NCBI GenBank assembly: GCA_045645805.1
Contig: JAZRJL010000064.1
Location: 1-24,675 of the forward strand
From: SIG440 sp045645805
Lineage (GTDB): Bacteria > Bacillota > Clostridia > Monoglobales > Monoglobaceae
Reading direction: 5' to 3'
Length of the DNA stretch: 24,675 bases
Shown here piece after piece: positions 13,913-20,780 of the stretch (position 1 is the stretch's first letter; each line of letters opens with the position of its first letter). The translations under genes were made by a program, and so were the position numbers. Under the pieces are notes generated by a model, which made no database searches, had not been told where the DNA came from, and saw only the letters and a list, made by a program, of their open reading frames with translations.

Positions 13913-15088
13913 ATGGAAAAAACACCTATGTCTATGCGTAAGCATATTGGTATAGTGGGAAATACAAATGCGGGAAAGTCCAGTCTTTTTAATGCCCTTT
14001 TAGGACAAGAAGTTGCAATTGTATCGGCCTTAAGCGGAACAACCACCGACCCGGTGATTAAGGCAATGGAGCTTTTGGATTATGGACCGGTTGCACTTGT
14101 GGATACAGCCGGACTTGGTGATGATACGACTCTTGGAATGAAGCGTATTGAGAAAACCAATGAAGTTTTAGATAGATGTGACCTTTTGCTGTGGGTACGG
14201 GATATAAGAAATTTTGCTGATAGAATTTCTTTTAACGAAAAAATTCCTTTAGTTAAGGTTTTTACCAAGTGTGACATTGCAGAAGGTAAATTAGTGGAAG
14301 ACGTAAAAAAACAAAATCCCGATGCTGTTTTCTTGTACGGGTATCAAGATAAAGAAATTGAATCCCTTAAAGTAAAAATGGCAGAGGAGCTAAAAAAACA
14401 ACAATCTGACACCGAAACAATGCTTGGTAACATTGTTGGTCAAGGTGAAACGGTGGTTATGGTTGTACCGATTGATGCGGCAGCCCCAAAGGGAAGATTG
14501 ATACTCCCACAGGTTCAGGCGATACGTGATTGTCTGGACAATAATATACGGGCAGTATGTGTTAAGCCCGAAATGCTGGAAAAAACTCTTGTGGATATTC
14601 CACAGACGGCACTTGTGGTAACTGATTCTCAAATATTTGGTGAGGTGGCAGAAATTGTTCCCGAGGATATTCCATTAACCTCATTTTCAATGCTTTTGGC
14701 AAACCAAAAGGGAAGAATTAATCAGTTGATTGCTGGTACAAAAATGATTGAAAAGCTGAAGGACGGAAGTAAAATTCTTATGCTTGAGGCGTGCACGCAT
14801 TCAACAACTCATGAGGATATCGGAAAGGTAAAAATCCCGATGCTGCTTAGAAAAAAAACGGGGAAACAGCTTGAATTCACACATCTTTCGGGGTATGACT
14901 TTCCCAAAAATATTGATGAATTTGACTTGGTTATTCAGTGCGGCGGGTGTATGATAAACAAGAAAACAATTCAAAGCAGGCTTGAAATTTTAGGGGAAAA
15001 AGGGATTCCTGTAACTAATTACGGGGTCGTACTTGCCTACCTTAACGGTATTTCACAGCGTGCATCTAAAATATTTATAAAGGATTAA
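13913..15088 (+). CDS. hydF: [FeFe]-hydrogenase H-cluster maturation GTPase HydF
   Basis: This 391-residue scaffold protein assembles the 2Fe subcluster delivered to HydA. The N-terminal GTPase domain has the P-loop GNTNAGKSS (16-24), the GTTTDPV switch and VDTAGLGDD. The dimerisation domain contains PIDAAAPKGRLILPQVQ. The C-terminal cluster-binding domain has Cys294-x-His296 (CTHS) and, 46 residues later, Cys343-x-x-Cys346 (CGGC), the CxH...CxxC pattern of HydF. All ligands are intact, so the host should make a [FeFe]-hydrogenase; hydE, hydG and hydA must lie elsewhere. Confidence 0.94.
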   Translation: MEKTPMSMRKHIGIVGNTNAGKSSLFNALLGQEVAIVSALSGTTTDPVIKAMELLDYGPVALVDTAGLGDDTTLGMKRIEKTNEVLDRCDLLLWVRDIRNFADRISFNEKIPLVKVFTKCDIAEGKLVEDVKKQNPDAVFLYGYQDKEIESLKVKMAEELKKQQSDTETMLGNIVGQGETVVMVVPIDAAAPKGRLILPQVQAIRDCLDNNIRAVCVKPEMLEKTLVDIPQTALVVTDSQIFGEVAEIVPEDIPLTSFSMLLANQKGRINQLIAGTKMIEKLKDGSKILMLEACTHSTTHEDIGKVKIPMLLRKKTGKQLEFTHLSGYDFPKNIDEFDLVIQCGGCMINKKTIQSRLEILGEKGIPVTNYGVVLAYLNGISQRASKIFIKD

Positions 15089-15106
15089 TATGAAAGGAGA
15101 AATTTT

Positions 15107-15964
15107 ATGGAAACAACATTAGTTGTAATGGCGGCAGGTATGGGAAGCAGGTTTGGAGGCCTTAAACAAATGACCCCTGTGGGACCCGGTGGCGAGTTTT
15201 TAATGGATTTTTCAGCATATGATGCGAAAGAGGCAGGCTTTTCAAAGGTGGTTTTTGTTATTAAGCCCGAAATGGAGGAGGATTTCAATGCCATTGTGGG
15301 TGAGCGTGTTAAAAAGTACATAGATATAGATTATGTTTTTCAGGAGATGGACAGCCTTCCTGAAGGTCGTGTAAAACCTTTTGGTACGGGACATGCCATT
15401 CTTTGCTGTCGTGACAAGGTTAAAACTCCTTTTGCCATAATTAATGCAGATGATTATTACGGAAAGCAGGCATATGTTGAAATCAACCGCTTTTTAAAAT
15501 CAGCAAAAGCAAATGAGTTTGCAATGGTTGCATACGACCTTGATAAGACTACAACTGAAAACGGCACGGTTACCAGAGGTGTCTGTCAGGTTGAAGACGG
15601 ATATTTAAAAGCTATCCGTGAAACCCGTGGTATAAAAGGCTTTGAATACTGTGAGGATGGCGAAACGGTTCATCAATTACCAAAAGATACCGTTGTTTCA
15701 ATGAATCTTTGGGGATTTACTACCGAAATTTTTGACTATCTTGACAGAGAATTTAAAAATTTCAAGGCTAATGCGGACATAATGAAAGATGAATACCTTG
15801 TCCCCAATGTAGTGGATACATTGGTTAAAAACGGCGAGGTATCGGTAAAGGTTCTCAGAAGCTCGGACCGTTGGTATGGTATGACCTATCGTGAGGACCA
15901 CGAAACTGTTTCAGCGGCAATGCATAAGCTATGCGAAGACGGAAGTTATCAGGGAATTTCGTAA
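15107..15964 (+). CDS. Sugar-phosphate nucleotidyltransferase-like protein
   Basis: This 285-residue protein starts METTLVVMAAGMGSRFGG and has the NTP_transferase signature, with Gly-Met-Gly-Ser-Arg15 and Lys20 for nucleoside triphosphate binding, then FGTGHAILCCRD and the metal-binding INADDYYGKQA. Relatives transfer NMP to sugar 1-phosphates or phosphocholine to make cell-surface precursors; the specific substrate is not evident. AAAGGAG precedes the ATG. It is the last gene of the operon that starts at 7722, and a strong hairpin terminator follows 65 nt after the stop. Confidence 0.82.
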   Translation: METTLVVMAAGMGSRFGGLKQMTPVGPGGEFLMDFSAYDAKEAGFSKVVFVIKPEMEEDFNAIVGERVKKYIDIDYVFQEMDSLPEGRVKPFGTGHAILCCRDKVKTPFAIINADDYYGKQAYVEINRFLKSAKANEFAMVAYDLDKTTTENGTVTRGVCQVEDGYLKAIRETRGIKGFEYCEDGETVHQLPKDTVVSMNLWGFTTEIFDYLDREFKNFKANADIMKDEYLVPNVVDTLVKNGEVSVKVLRSSDRWYGMTYREDHETVSAAMHKLCEDGSYQGIS

Positions 15965-16029
15965 AGAGAAAATAACGACGTGTATGTTATTCCCAGCAAC
16001 GTAAAGGCATCTAAAGACTAAAAATTATT

Positions 16030-16066
16030 AAAAAATGCAAGGCATTGAATATGCCTTGCATTTTTT
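16030..16066. terminator. Bidirectional terminator at the end of the trkA-hydF operon
   Basis: The 16-bp arms 16030-16045 and 16051-16066 are perfect reverse complements over a 5-nt loop (TGAAT). The core TGCAAGGCAT/ATGCCTTGCA is flanked by A6 and T6, so it can stop transcripts from either strand. It abuts the outer end of repeat copy B. Confidence 0.85.
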
Positions 16067-16208
16067 GTTTAATAGGAAATTGCGTAATTTCCTATTAAAC
16101 AAAAACACTAATTTTATGCCCGTGCAAAATTTTCAGCTTTGCCGAAATGCACATAGGCAAACAAAGCGTTATTGCTTAGACCGCCGCCTGCGGCGAAGCC
16201 GCTTTGTT
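16062..16208 (-). repeat. Structured intergenic repeat, copy B
   Basis: Read on the minus strand, this 147-nt element matches copy A (3769-3914) along its whole length. It carries the inner hairpin TTTCGG-CAAAG-CTGAAA, the outer GTGC/GCAC stem and a terminal hairpin (16062-16105) with 20-bp perfect arms around a 4-nt loop. It begins 3 nt after the stop codon of the acyl-CoA synthetase gene, in the same direction as that gene, just as copy A follows deoR. It lacks the 7-nt TTACCGT segment of copy A. Confidence 0.8.
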
Positions 16209-16211
16209 CTT

Positions 16212-18497
16212 TTACAGCTTGTTTCTTTGAATTTTGCCACTGACAGTTTTTGGCAGGCTGTCACGGAATTCAACAATTCTTGGATATTTGTAAGGAGCTG
16301 TTTTTTCCTTGACATAGGTCTGGATTTCTTTTTTCAGTTCCTCACTGGGTTCTTTGTCACCAACAAGTACAATGCTTGCCTTGACAATCTGACCTCTTAC
16401 CTCATCTGGAACAGCAGAAACACCACATTCCAAAACATAAGGAAGCTCCATAATAACACTTTCAATTTCAAACGGTCCTATGCGGTATCCTGAGGATTTG
16501 ATAACATCGTCTGCACGTCCAACGTACCAGTAGAAGCCATCTTCATCACGCCAAGCCACATCGCCTGTATGATAATATCCGTCGTGCCATACCTCGGCAG
16601 TTTTTTCTTCGTCACGATAATACCCCGTAAACAGTCCACAGGGAGCACCATTCTTTACATTAATTACAATTTCGCCTGATTCACTTGTCTTAACAGGATT
16701 TCCATCGCTGTCAACAAGCTCAACGTCATAGATTGGGGCGGGCTTACCCATTGAACCGATTTTGTGACGTTTGCCAATAAGGTTGCCGATAATCATTGTA
16801 CTTTCGGTTTGACCGAAGCCTTCAAGAATCTGAAGACCGGTAGCTTTTTCAAACTGACGGTATACCTCGGGGTTTAAAGCTTCGCCTGCAGTTGTCATAT
16901 GACGTACTGATGAAAAATCATATTTTGATATATCCTGCTTAATCATCATTCTAAGCATTGTTGGTGGAGCACAGAAGGTTGTAATATGATATTTTGCAAA
17001 CATAGGAAGAATGTCTGCGGCATCAAAACGGTCAAAGTCATAAACAAATGTTGCTGCCTCGCACAGCCATTGTCCGTAAAGCTTGCCCCACATAGCCTTT
17101 GCCCAGCCTGTATCAGAAATGGTAAAGTGCAGTCCGTCAGGGTCAACGTTGTGCCAGTATTTTGCTGTATGGAAGTGACCAAGAGGATATTTGTAGTTGT
17201 GAACAGCAACCTTGGGATAACCTGATGTACCTGACGTAAAGTACATAAGCATTGTGTCATCACCACAGGGAGAATTTTCGGTACGGTTGTAGTGCGTGCT
17301 GAAACGGCTGAATTCTTCATCAAAATTACGCCATCCGTCACGAGGCTCGCCAACAATAAGCTTATTTAAAAGCTCAGGACATTTTGCAGCAGCAATATCA
17401 ATCTGTGTCGGAGTGTCGTCGTCTGAAGTGCAAACAACCGTGCAGATACTTGCTGCATTAAATCTGTACTCAAAGTCATGTTCCTGAAGCTGATTAACAG
17501 CCGGTATTGCAACTGCTCCGATTTTGTTGAGTGCAAGCATGGCAATCCAGAATTGATAGTGTCTTTTTAACACCAGCATTACCTTGTCACCTTTTTTGAT
17601 GCCTAATGACTCAAAATAGTTTGCACACTGGTTTGAAAGCTTTTTCATATCCTTAAAGGTAAAGCGTCTTTCGGTCTTATCCTTTGCGATATGAAGCATA
17701 GCCAGTTTGCTTGGTTCACGCTCTGCAAGAGCATCAACAAGGTCAAATGCAAAGTTGAATTTTTCGGTATTTTTAAAGGTTATAGAGGTGGGAGTACCTT
17801 TTTCGTCTTCAACAACATCAATAAAGTTGTGGTAAATTCTGTCTTTGGTATCTCTGTGGACCGCACCTATAATGTTTTCAGTAACAATATCGGGGGTTTC
17901 GCTTTCCCCTGCATTGGGTCTTAATACAATTGCGTAGAAGTTACAATCCTTGCCATTTGCGGCAATCATACCGTGAGGTGTATCACTGTTGTAGTAAATA
18001 CTGTCACCGGGTCCAAGGATTTCTTTGTGGTCACCGATTTGTACCATAAGATGACCTTCAATTACTATATCACATTCCTGACCGGCGTGAGTAGTCAGCT
18101 CAATATCACGGTTTTGAGCTTCTTCGTCATATACACTGTGAACAAAAAGCGGCTCGGCAATACGGTTTTTAAATGCATAGGCAAGGTTGTAATATGTCAT
18201 ACCGTGTGCTTTTGCAATCTGTTGTCCTGCTCCTGCACGGGTAACGGTGTAGGATTTAAGATTAGGGCTGTAACCCTCAATAATATCCGTTACGTTAACG
18301 TTAAGTGCAGATGCACAGCGGAAAATAAAGGCAAAGTTAAGGTCACTTTCACCATTTTCACACCTTTGGTATTCCTCAACCGAAACACCTGTGCTTTTTG
18401 CCATATCCTCAAGCGAATAGTTTTCAATTTCACGTAATTCACGGATACGCTGAGCCATTTCTTTGATTTTAAGGTTAATGTCTCTTAAATTTTCCAT
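16212..18497 (-). CDS. XRE-HTH/cupin/acyl-CoA synthetase fusion protein
   Basis: This 761-residue protein joins three domains. The N-terminus (about 15-73) is an XRE-type helix-turn-helix (IRELREIENYSLEDMAKSTG). Residues about 112-192 form a cupin with THAGQE (H137, E141), VIEGHLMVQIGD and PGDSIYYNSDTPHG (H175). Residues about 245-761 are an AMP-forming acyl-CoA synthetase: YFTSGTSGYPK (419-429), GFGQTEST (560-567), YHTGDVA (642-648), GRADDVIKSSGYRIGPFEIE (660-679) and the C-terminal Lys755 in KTVSGKIQR. It should activate a carboxylic acid to its CoA thioester while carrying its own DNA-binding and small-molecule domain. The catalytic part resembles medium-chain acyl-CoA or acetyl-CoA synthetases. 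A T-box leader precedes it, and GGAGG lies about 11 nt before the ATG. Confidence 0.9.
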   Translation of the reverse strand: MENLRDINLKIKEMAQRIRELREIENYSLEDMAKSTGVSVEEYQRCENGESDLNFAFIFRCASALNVNVTDIIEGYSPNLKSYTVTRAGAGQQIAKAHGMTYYNLAYAFKNRIAEPLFVHSVYDEEAQNRDIELTTHAGQECDIVIEGHLMVQIGDHKEILGPGDSIYYNSDTPHGMIAANGKDCNFYAIVLRPNAGESETPDIVTENIIGAVHRDTKDRIYHNFIDVVEDEKGTPTSITFKNTEKFNFAFDLVDALAEREPSKLAMLHIAKDKTERRFTFKDMKKLSNQCANYFESLGIKKGDKVMLVLKRHYQFWIAMLALNKIGAVAIPAVNQLQEHDFEYRFNAASICTVVCTSDDDTPTQIDIAAAKCPELLNKLIVGEPRDGWRNFDEEFSRFSTHYNRTENSPCGDDTMLMYFTSGTSGYPKVAVHNYKYPLGHFHTAKYWHNVDPDGLHFTISDTGWAKAMWGKLYGQWLCEAATFVYDFDRFDAADILPMFAKYHITTFCAPPTMLRMMIKQDISKYDFSSVRHMTTAGEALNPEVYRQFEKATGLQILEGFGQTESTMIIGNLIGKRHKIGSMGKPAPIYDVELVDSDGNPVKTSESGEIVINVKNGAPCGLFTGYYRDEEKTAEVWHDGYYHTGDVAWRDEDGFYWYVGRADDVIKSSGYRIGPFEIESVIMELPYVLECGVSAVPDEVRGQIVKASIVLVGDKEPSEELKKEIQTYVKEKTAPYKYPRIVEFRDSLPKTVSGKIQRNKL

Positions 18498-18526
18498 AAA
18501 AGTTCATTCCTCCGTTTCCGAGGCGT

Positions 18527-18565
18527 AAAAAAACCCGCCTCAAAGTATCGTAATGCTTTGAGACG
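18527..18565 (-). terminator. T-box regulated terminator
   Basis: On the minus strand CGTCTCAAAG (complement of 18556-18565) pairs with CTTTGAGGCG (complement of 18536-18545), 10 bp with one G-U, followed by GG and seven T (18527-18533). The 5' arm directly abuts the antiterminator closing strand, so the two structures are mutually exclusive. Confidence 0.85.
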
Positions 18566-18805
18566 AGTGTAAAATTTCACCCGCGGTACCACTCAAATTG
18601 CGACATTTGCCGCCACTCTCAGGGTCAAACAACCCCTATGCCTTAACGCAGCCATCACGGAGAGGTTCTACTTGCTGACAACAGCTTTCTTCCTCCCGGC
18701 TCGGAAGCTACAAACATGATTGCTCCTTTATGGCTTGCACCAACCGCCAATTCTCTTAAAAAGGTAAACAAAAATGTCCTCTTCGTCAATGCCTTTGCTT
18801 ATTTG
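18527..18805 (-). ncRNA. T-box riboswitch leader of the acyl-CoA synthetase fusion gene
   Basis: Read on the minus strand, the T-box elements occur in order. They are the stem I GA-motif AAGAGGACA (around 18775-18783), AAGAGA (18751-18757), GGTGCAAGCC (18732-18741), TTCCGAGCC ending stem I (18698-18706), the T-box GAGTGGTACCGCGGGTG (18578-18594) inside an antiterminator closed by GAGTG/CACTC, and a rho-independent terminator. The UGGU of the T-box (18588-18591) predicts a tRNA with A at position 73. The triplet before UCCGAGCC is GCU (18706-18708, Ala). AGC (Ser) one base upstream also fits the position but not the A73 prediction, and GUA (Val) is possible. Uncharged tRNA should allow read-through. 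Confidence 0.9.
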
Positions 18806-18811
18806 ACATTT

Positions 18812-18840
18812 ATTTTATCATACGCGGTGTGTATTGTCAA
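18812..18840 (-). promoter_or_regulatory. Promoter of the T-box transcript
   Basis: Minus-strand TTGACA (complement of 18835-18840) and TAAAAT (complement of 18812-18817) are 17 nt apart, with a TG one base before the -10. The spacer contains a short inverted repeat, ATAC-N7-GTAT (18820-18834), which could be an operator for the HTH-cupin domain; this is weak evidence. Confidence 0.75.
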
Positions 18841-18873
18841 GTGTTTTTTATATATTTATAAAGATGTTACATA

Positions 18874-19488
18874 TTAATTCTTTCGTCCAACTTTAATTCC
18901 ATATATAACACTTACAATGGTATAAGGTATTAACAAGAAAAGCCAGAGTACAGTGGTGAATGGCGGAAGAAAAATTGTTATCAGGATTAAAAGTCCCATA
19001 ATAACAGTTTCAAAGCCCATAAATCTGTTTATCTTTTTTGCCTTTTCTGTATCAATTTTGTAATGCTTTATATAGTCAAACTTTGGCAGGTAATTGCCGA
19101 TTACAAGAAAAATAACACCTACAATTAATGCAGCAACTTTTCTTATGTCAATGCTTAACCCAAGACCGTATCCTAAAATTGTTATCTGCAAAAGAATGGT
19201 CATAATTGGGATAATCCACTTGGTTGCTCTTTCAAACTTCTTTCGTTCACCGTGCTTGTAAGAATTGATATCATTGATAAAACAACAGATTATCTGCAGA
19301 AGCACCATCAAAAGAGGAAGACCGAATACTGTAAATTCTTTTGAAGCAAAGTTGTCAGGCTCATTATAAAAGTTAAAATGAATTGCCATAGTGTCAGGCA
19401 ATCTGTCCCACAATGCTATACCTAAAAGGATAGGCAAAAGGCATACAAGACAAGTTATAATAAGAGTTTTCCATTTTACAAATTTCAT
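18874..19488 (-). CDS. sdpI: SdpI-family membrane protein (DUF1648 plus SdpI domain)
   Basis: The 204-residue protein has about six hydrophobic helices. After a first helix comes WDRLPDTMAIHFNFYNEPDNF, the DUF1648 signature, and the second half carries the SdpI-type GNYLPKFD and INRFMGFETVIMG segments. In Bacillus subtilis SdpI is a membrane immunity protein against the SdpC toxin and also sequesters the repressor SdpR. Its start overlaps the stop of the upstream sdpR-like gene by one base (TAATG), so the two are translationally coupled. No sdpC-like toxin gene is visible, so it may protect against toxins of neighbours. Confidence 0.85.
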   Translation of the reverse strand: MKFVKWKTLIITCLVCLLPILLGIALWDRLPDTMAIHFNFYNEPDNFASKEFTVFGLPLLMVLLQIICCFINDINSYKHGERKKFERATKWIIPIMTILLQITILGYGLGLSIDIRKVAALIVGVIFLVIGNYLPKFDYIKHYKIDTEKAKKINRFMGFETVIMGLLILITIFLPPFTTVLWLFLLIPYTIVSVIYGIKVGRKN

Positions 19489-19748
19489 TATTTATTACCC
19501 CCTAATGTGTAAATCCACGTTAGTACTTCTTCAAATACAGAAGTATTCAATTCATAATAGATAAAGTTTTTATATTTTTGCTCGGTAATGAGGTCTGCAC
19601 TTTTTAGCTTTGACAAATGATATGAAACCGTTGCTCCGGTCAAATTAAACTGTTGTGCAATTTCTCCTGCAGACTTTTTGCCGCTTTTTAGCATTTGCAA
19701 TATATCACGTCTTACGGAATCGGATATAGCTTTAAAGGTTTCGTTCAT
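19488..19748 (-). CDS. sdpR: SdpR-type ArsR-family autorepressor
   Basis: The 86-residue winged-helix protein begins MNETFKAISDSVRRDILQML and contains the recognition-helix region NLTGATVSYHLSKLKSADLI, close to SdpR. The ATG at 19748 fits the family start. A TTG at 19754 has better spacing from the AGGGGG at 19763-19768, so two extra residues are possible. An upstream ATG at 19826 would put 26 residues across the promoter and operator, so it was rejected. In the known system SdpR represses its own operon until membrane-bound SdpI captures it. Two matching palindromes flank the promoter here. Confidence 0.87.
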   Translation of the reverse strand: MNETFKAISDSVRRDILQMLKSGKKSAGEIAQQFNLTGATVSYHLSKLKSADLITEQKYKNFIYYELNTSVFEEVLTWIYTLGGNK

Positions 19749-19774
19749 ACCCAATTTTTTTACCCCCTGATACT

Positions 19775-19796
19775 TATTTAGAAATATTTCTAAATA
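19775..19796. promoter_or_regulatory. SdpR operator O1, downstream of the -10
   Basis: A perfect 22-bp palindrome, TATTTAGA-AATATT-TCTAAATA, lies between the promoter and the sdpR start, next to the -10 element. It has the same arms and 6-bp spacer as O2. SdpR binding is inferred from position and duplication. Confidence 0.7.
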
Positions 19797-19797
19797 G

Positions 19798-19826
19798 ATT
19801 GTAGCACATGTGAAATGAAAAGTCAA
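19798..19826 (-). promoter_or_regulatory. Promoter of sdpRI
   Basis: Minus-strand TTGACT (complement of 19821-19826) and TACAAT (complement of 19798-19803) are 17 nt apart, with TG one base before the -10. Operators O1 and O2 flank it on both sides. Confidence 0.75.
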
Positions 19827-19830
19827 TATC

Positions 19831-19852
19831 TATTTAGAAAAAAATCTAAATA
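19831..19852. promoter_or_regulatory. SdpR operator O2, upstream of the -35
   Basis: TATTTAGA-AAAAAA-TCTAAATA has arms identical to O1 and the same 6-bp spacer. Pairing continues for two more bases on each side (19829-19854). Its centre is 56 bp from that of O1. It begins about 20 bp beyond the end of the araC-type gene. Confidence 0.7.
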
Positions 19853-19873
19853 GAATATAATGGTATCTTGTAG

Positions 19874-20659
19874 TCAGCGTATTGTATGAGAGGGAGAAAC
19901 GCCAAATTCTTTTTTATATATTTTATAAAAGCCTGAATAATCACCAAATCCACATTCTGCAGCCACCAATGTTGAGGGTTTGCCTTGAAGAAGTTTTTCG
20001 TGTGCAAGCAACAAACGTTTTTTTAGAATGTACTTGTAAATAGAAATACGCATCTCCTCTTTAAAGGTGTGCGAGAGACCTGAAACTGAAATATTGAGAT
20101 CTTGTGCAAGGTCGGAGATGGAAATATTTTTGTAAAGCCTTTGGTTTATTATTTCAATGGTATTTCGGGTTGTAGCTGAAAGATTACTTGTGGGAGGTAA
20201 TTTGTCATTAAACGAAAGCTCGGTCAGCAAAAGAGTAAGTACGGATTGGGTAATGACATGAAGTGTTTTTATATCCCAATTTGATGAGGTGAGGGCAATC
20301 ATTTTTTCAATTAAAAATTTTTGATTTTTGTCAGGTGTGCATATATAAACACCTTTAAGCCTTTGTTCAATAAAGGGTGCAAGCTCATCAATATCAAAAA
20401 AGTTAAACATACATCTGTGATACTGATTTTGATTTCCTTTAATTATAAATTGATGATATGAGTTTTTGGGAATGACAACAAAGCAGCCGGGATCAAGCTG
20501 CATATGGATATTGTCGGAAATAAATTCAACTTCGCCGTCTATGAGATAAATTATCTCGTGAAAGCTGTGAAATTCCTTTCCGCTGCGGTCGCTTGCCCCT
20601 TTTGCATATTTAAAATCAATCAAATCGTTTGTAATATGATGCGAAAATGTATTGTTCAT
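19874..20659 (-). CDS. AraC-family transcriptional regulator
   Basis: This 261-residue regulator has an N-terminal cupin sensor (FHEIIYLIDGEVEFISD, then PGCFVVIPKNSYHQ) and a C-terminal pair of AraC helix-turn-helices (ISISDLAQDLNISVSGLSHT and AAECGFGDYSGFYKIYKKEF). The ATG at 20659 was chosen over an in-frame one at 20731 because GAGGTG lies 9 nt upstream and a good promoter fills the region between. It is divergent from the sialidase-like/aldolase/kinase operon, which has a weak -35, so it most likely activates that operon in response to its sugar substrate. Confidence 0.9.
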   Translation of the reverse strand: MNNTFSHHITNDLIDFKYAKGASDRSGKEFHSFHEIIYLIDGEVEFISDNIHMQLDPGCFVVIPKNSYHQFIIKGNQNQYHRCMFNFFDIDELAPFIEQRLKGVYICTPDKNQKFLIEKMIALTSSNWDIKTLHVITQSVLTLLLTELSFNDKLPPTSNLSATTRNTIEIINQRLYKNISISDLAQDLNISVSGLSHTFKEEMRISIYKYILKKRLLLAHEKLLQGKPSTLVAAECGFGDYSGFYKIYKKEFGVSPSHTIR

Positions 20660-20681
20660 AATTTTTAACACCTCAATTCCA

Positions 20682-20710
20682 ATAATACAAGAGTTTTGCA
20701 GAAAAGTCAA
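20682..20710 (-). promoter_or_regulatory. Promoter of the araC-family gene
   Basis: Minus-strand TTGACT (complement of 20705-20710) and TATTAT (complement of 20682-20687) have a 17-nt spacer and lie just upstream of the GAGGTG ribosome site. Confidence 0.7.
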
Positions 20711-20731
20711 TAAATATTGCATAAATAACAA

Positions 20732-20760
20732 TTTTAATTGATATAAAAGTATGATATGAT
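20732..20760 (+). promoter_or_regulatory. Weak, probably activator-dependent promoter of the sialidase-like operon
   Basis: The extended -10 TGATATGAT (20752-20760) has only TTTTAA (20732-20737) at the expected -35 position. A poor -35 facing a divergent AraC-type gene is typical of activator-dependent promoters. AAGGAG lies at 20767-20772. Confidence 0.45.
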
Positions 20761-20780
20761 AACAAAAAGGAGTGTTTTGA

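Noticed and set aside
16035..16493. Plus-strand open frame of 152 codons running through repeat copy B into the synthetase gene
   Set aside because: It crosses a terminator hairpin and the repeat, and the rest is antisense to the conserved C-terminus of the synthetase.
19749..19826. Longer N-terminus for the SdpR-like protein
   Set aside because: It would translate the -10, spacer and operator O1; the family start MNETF and the AGGGGG site support the shorter form.
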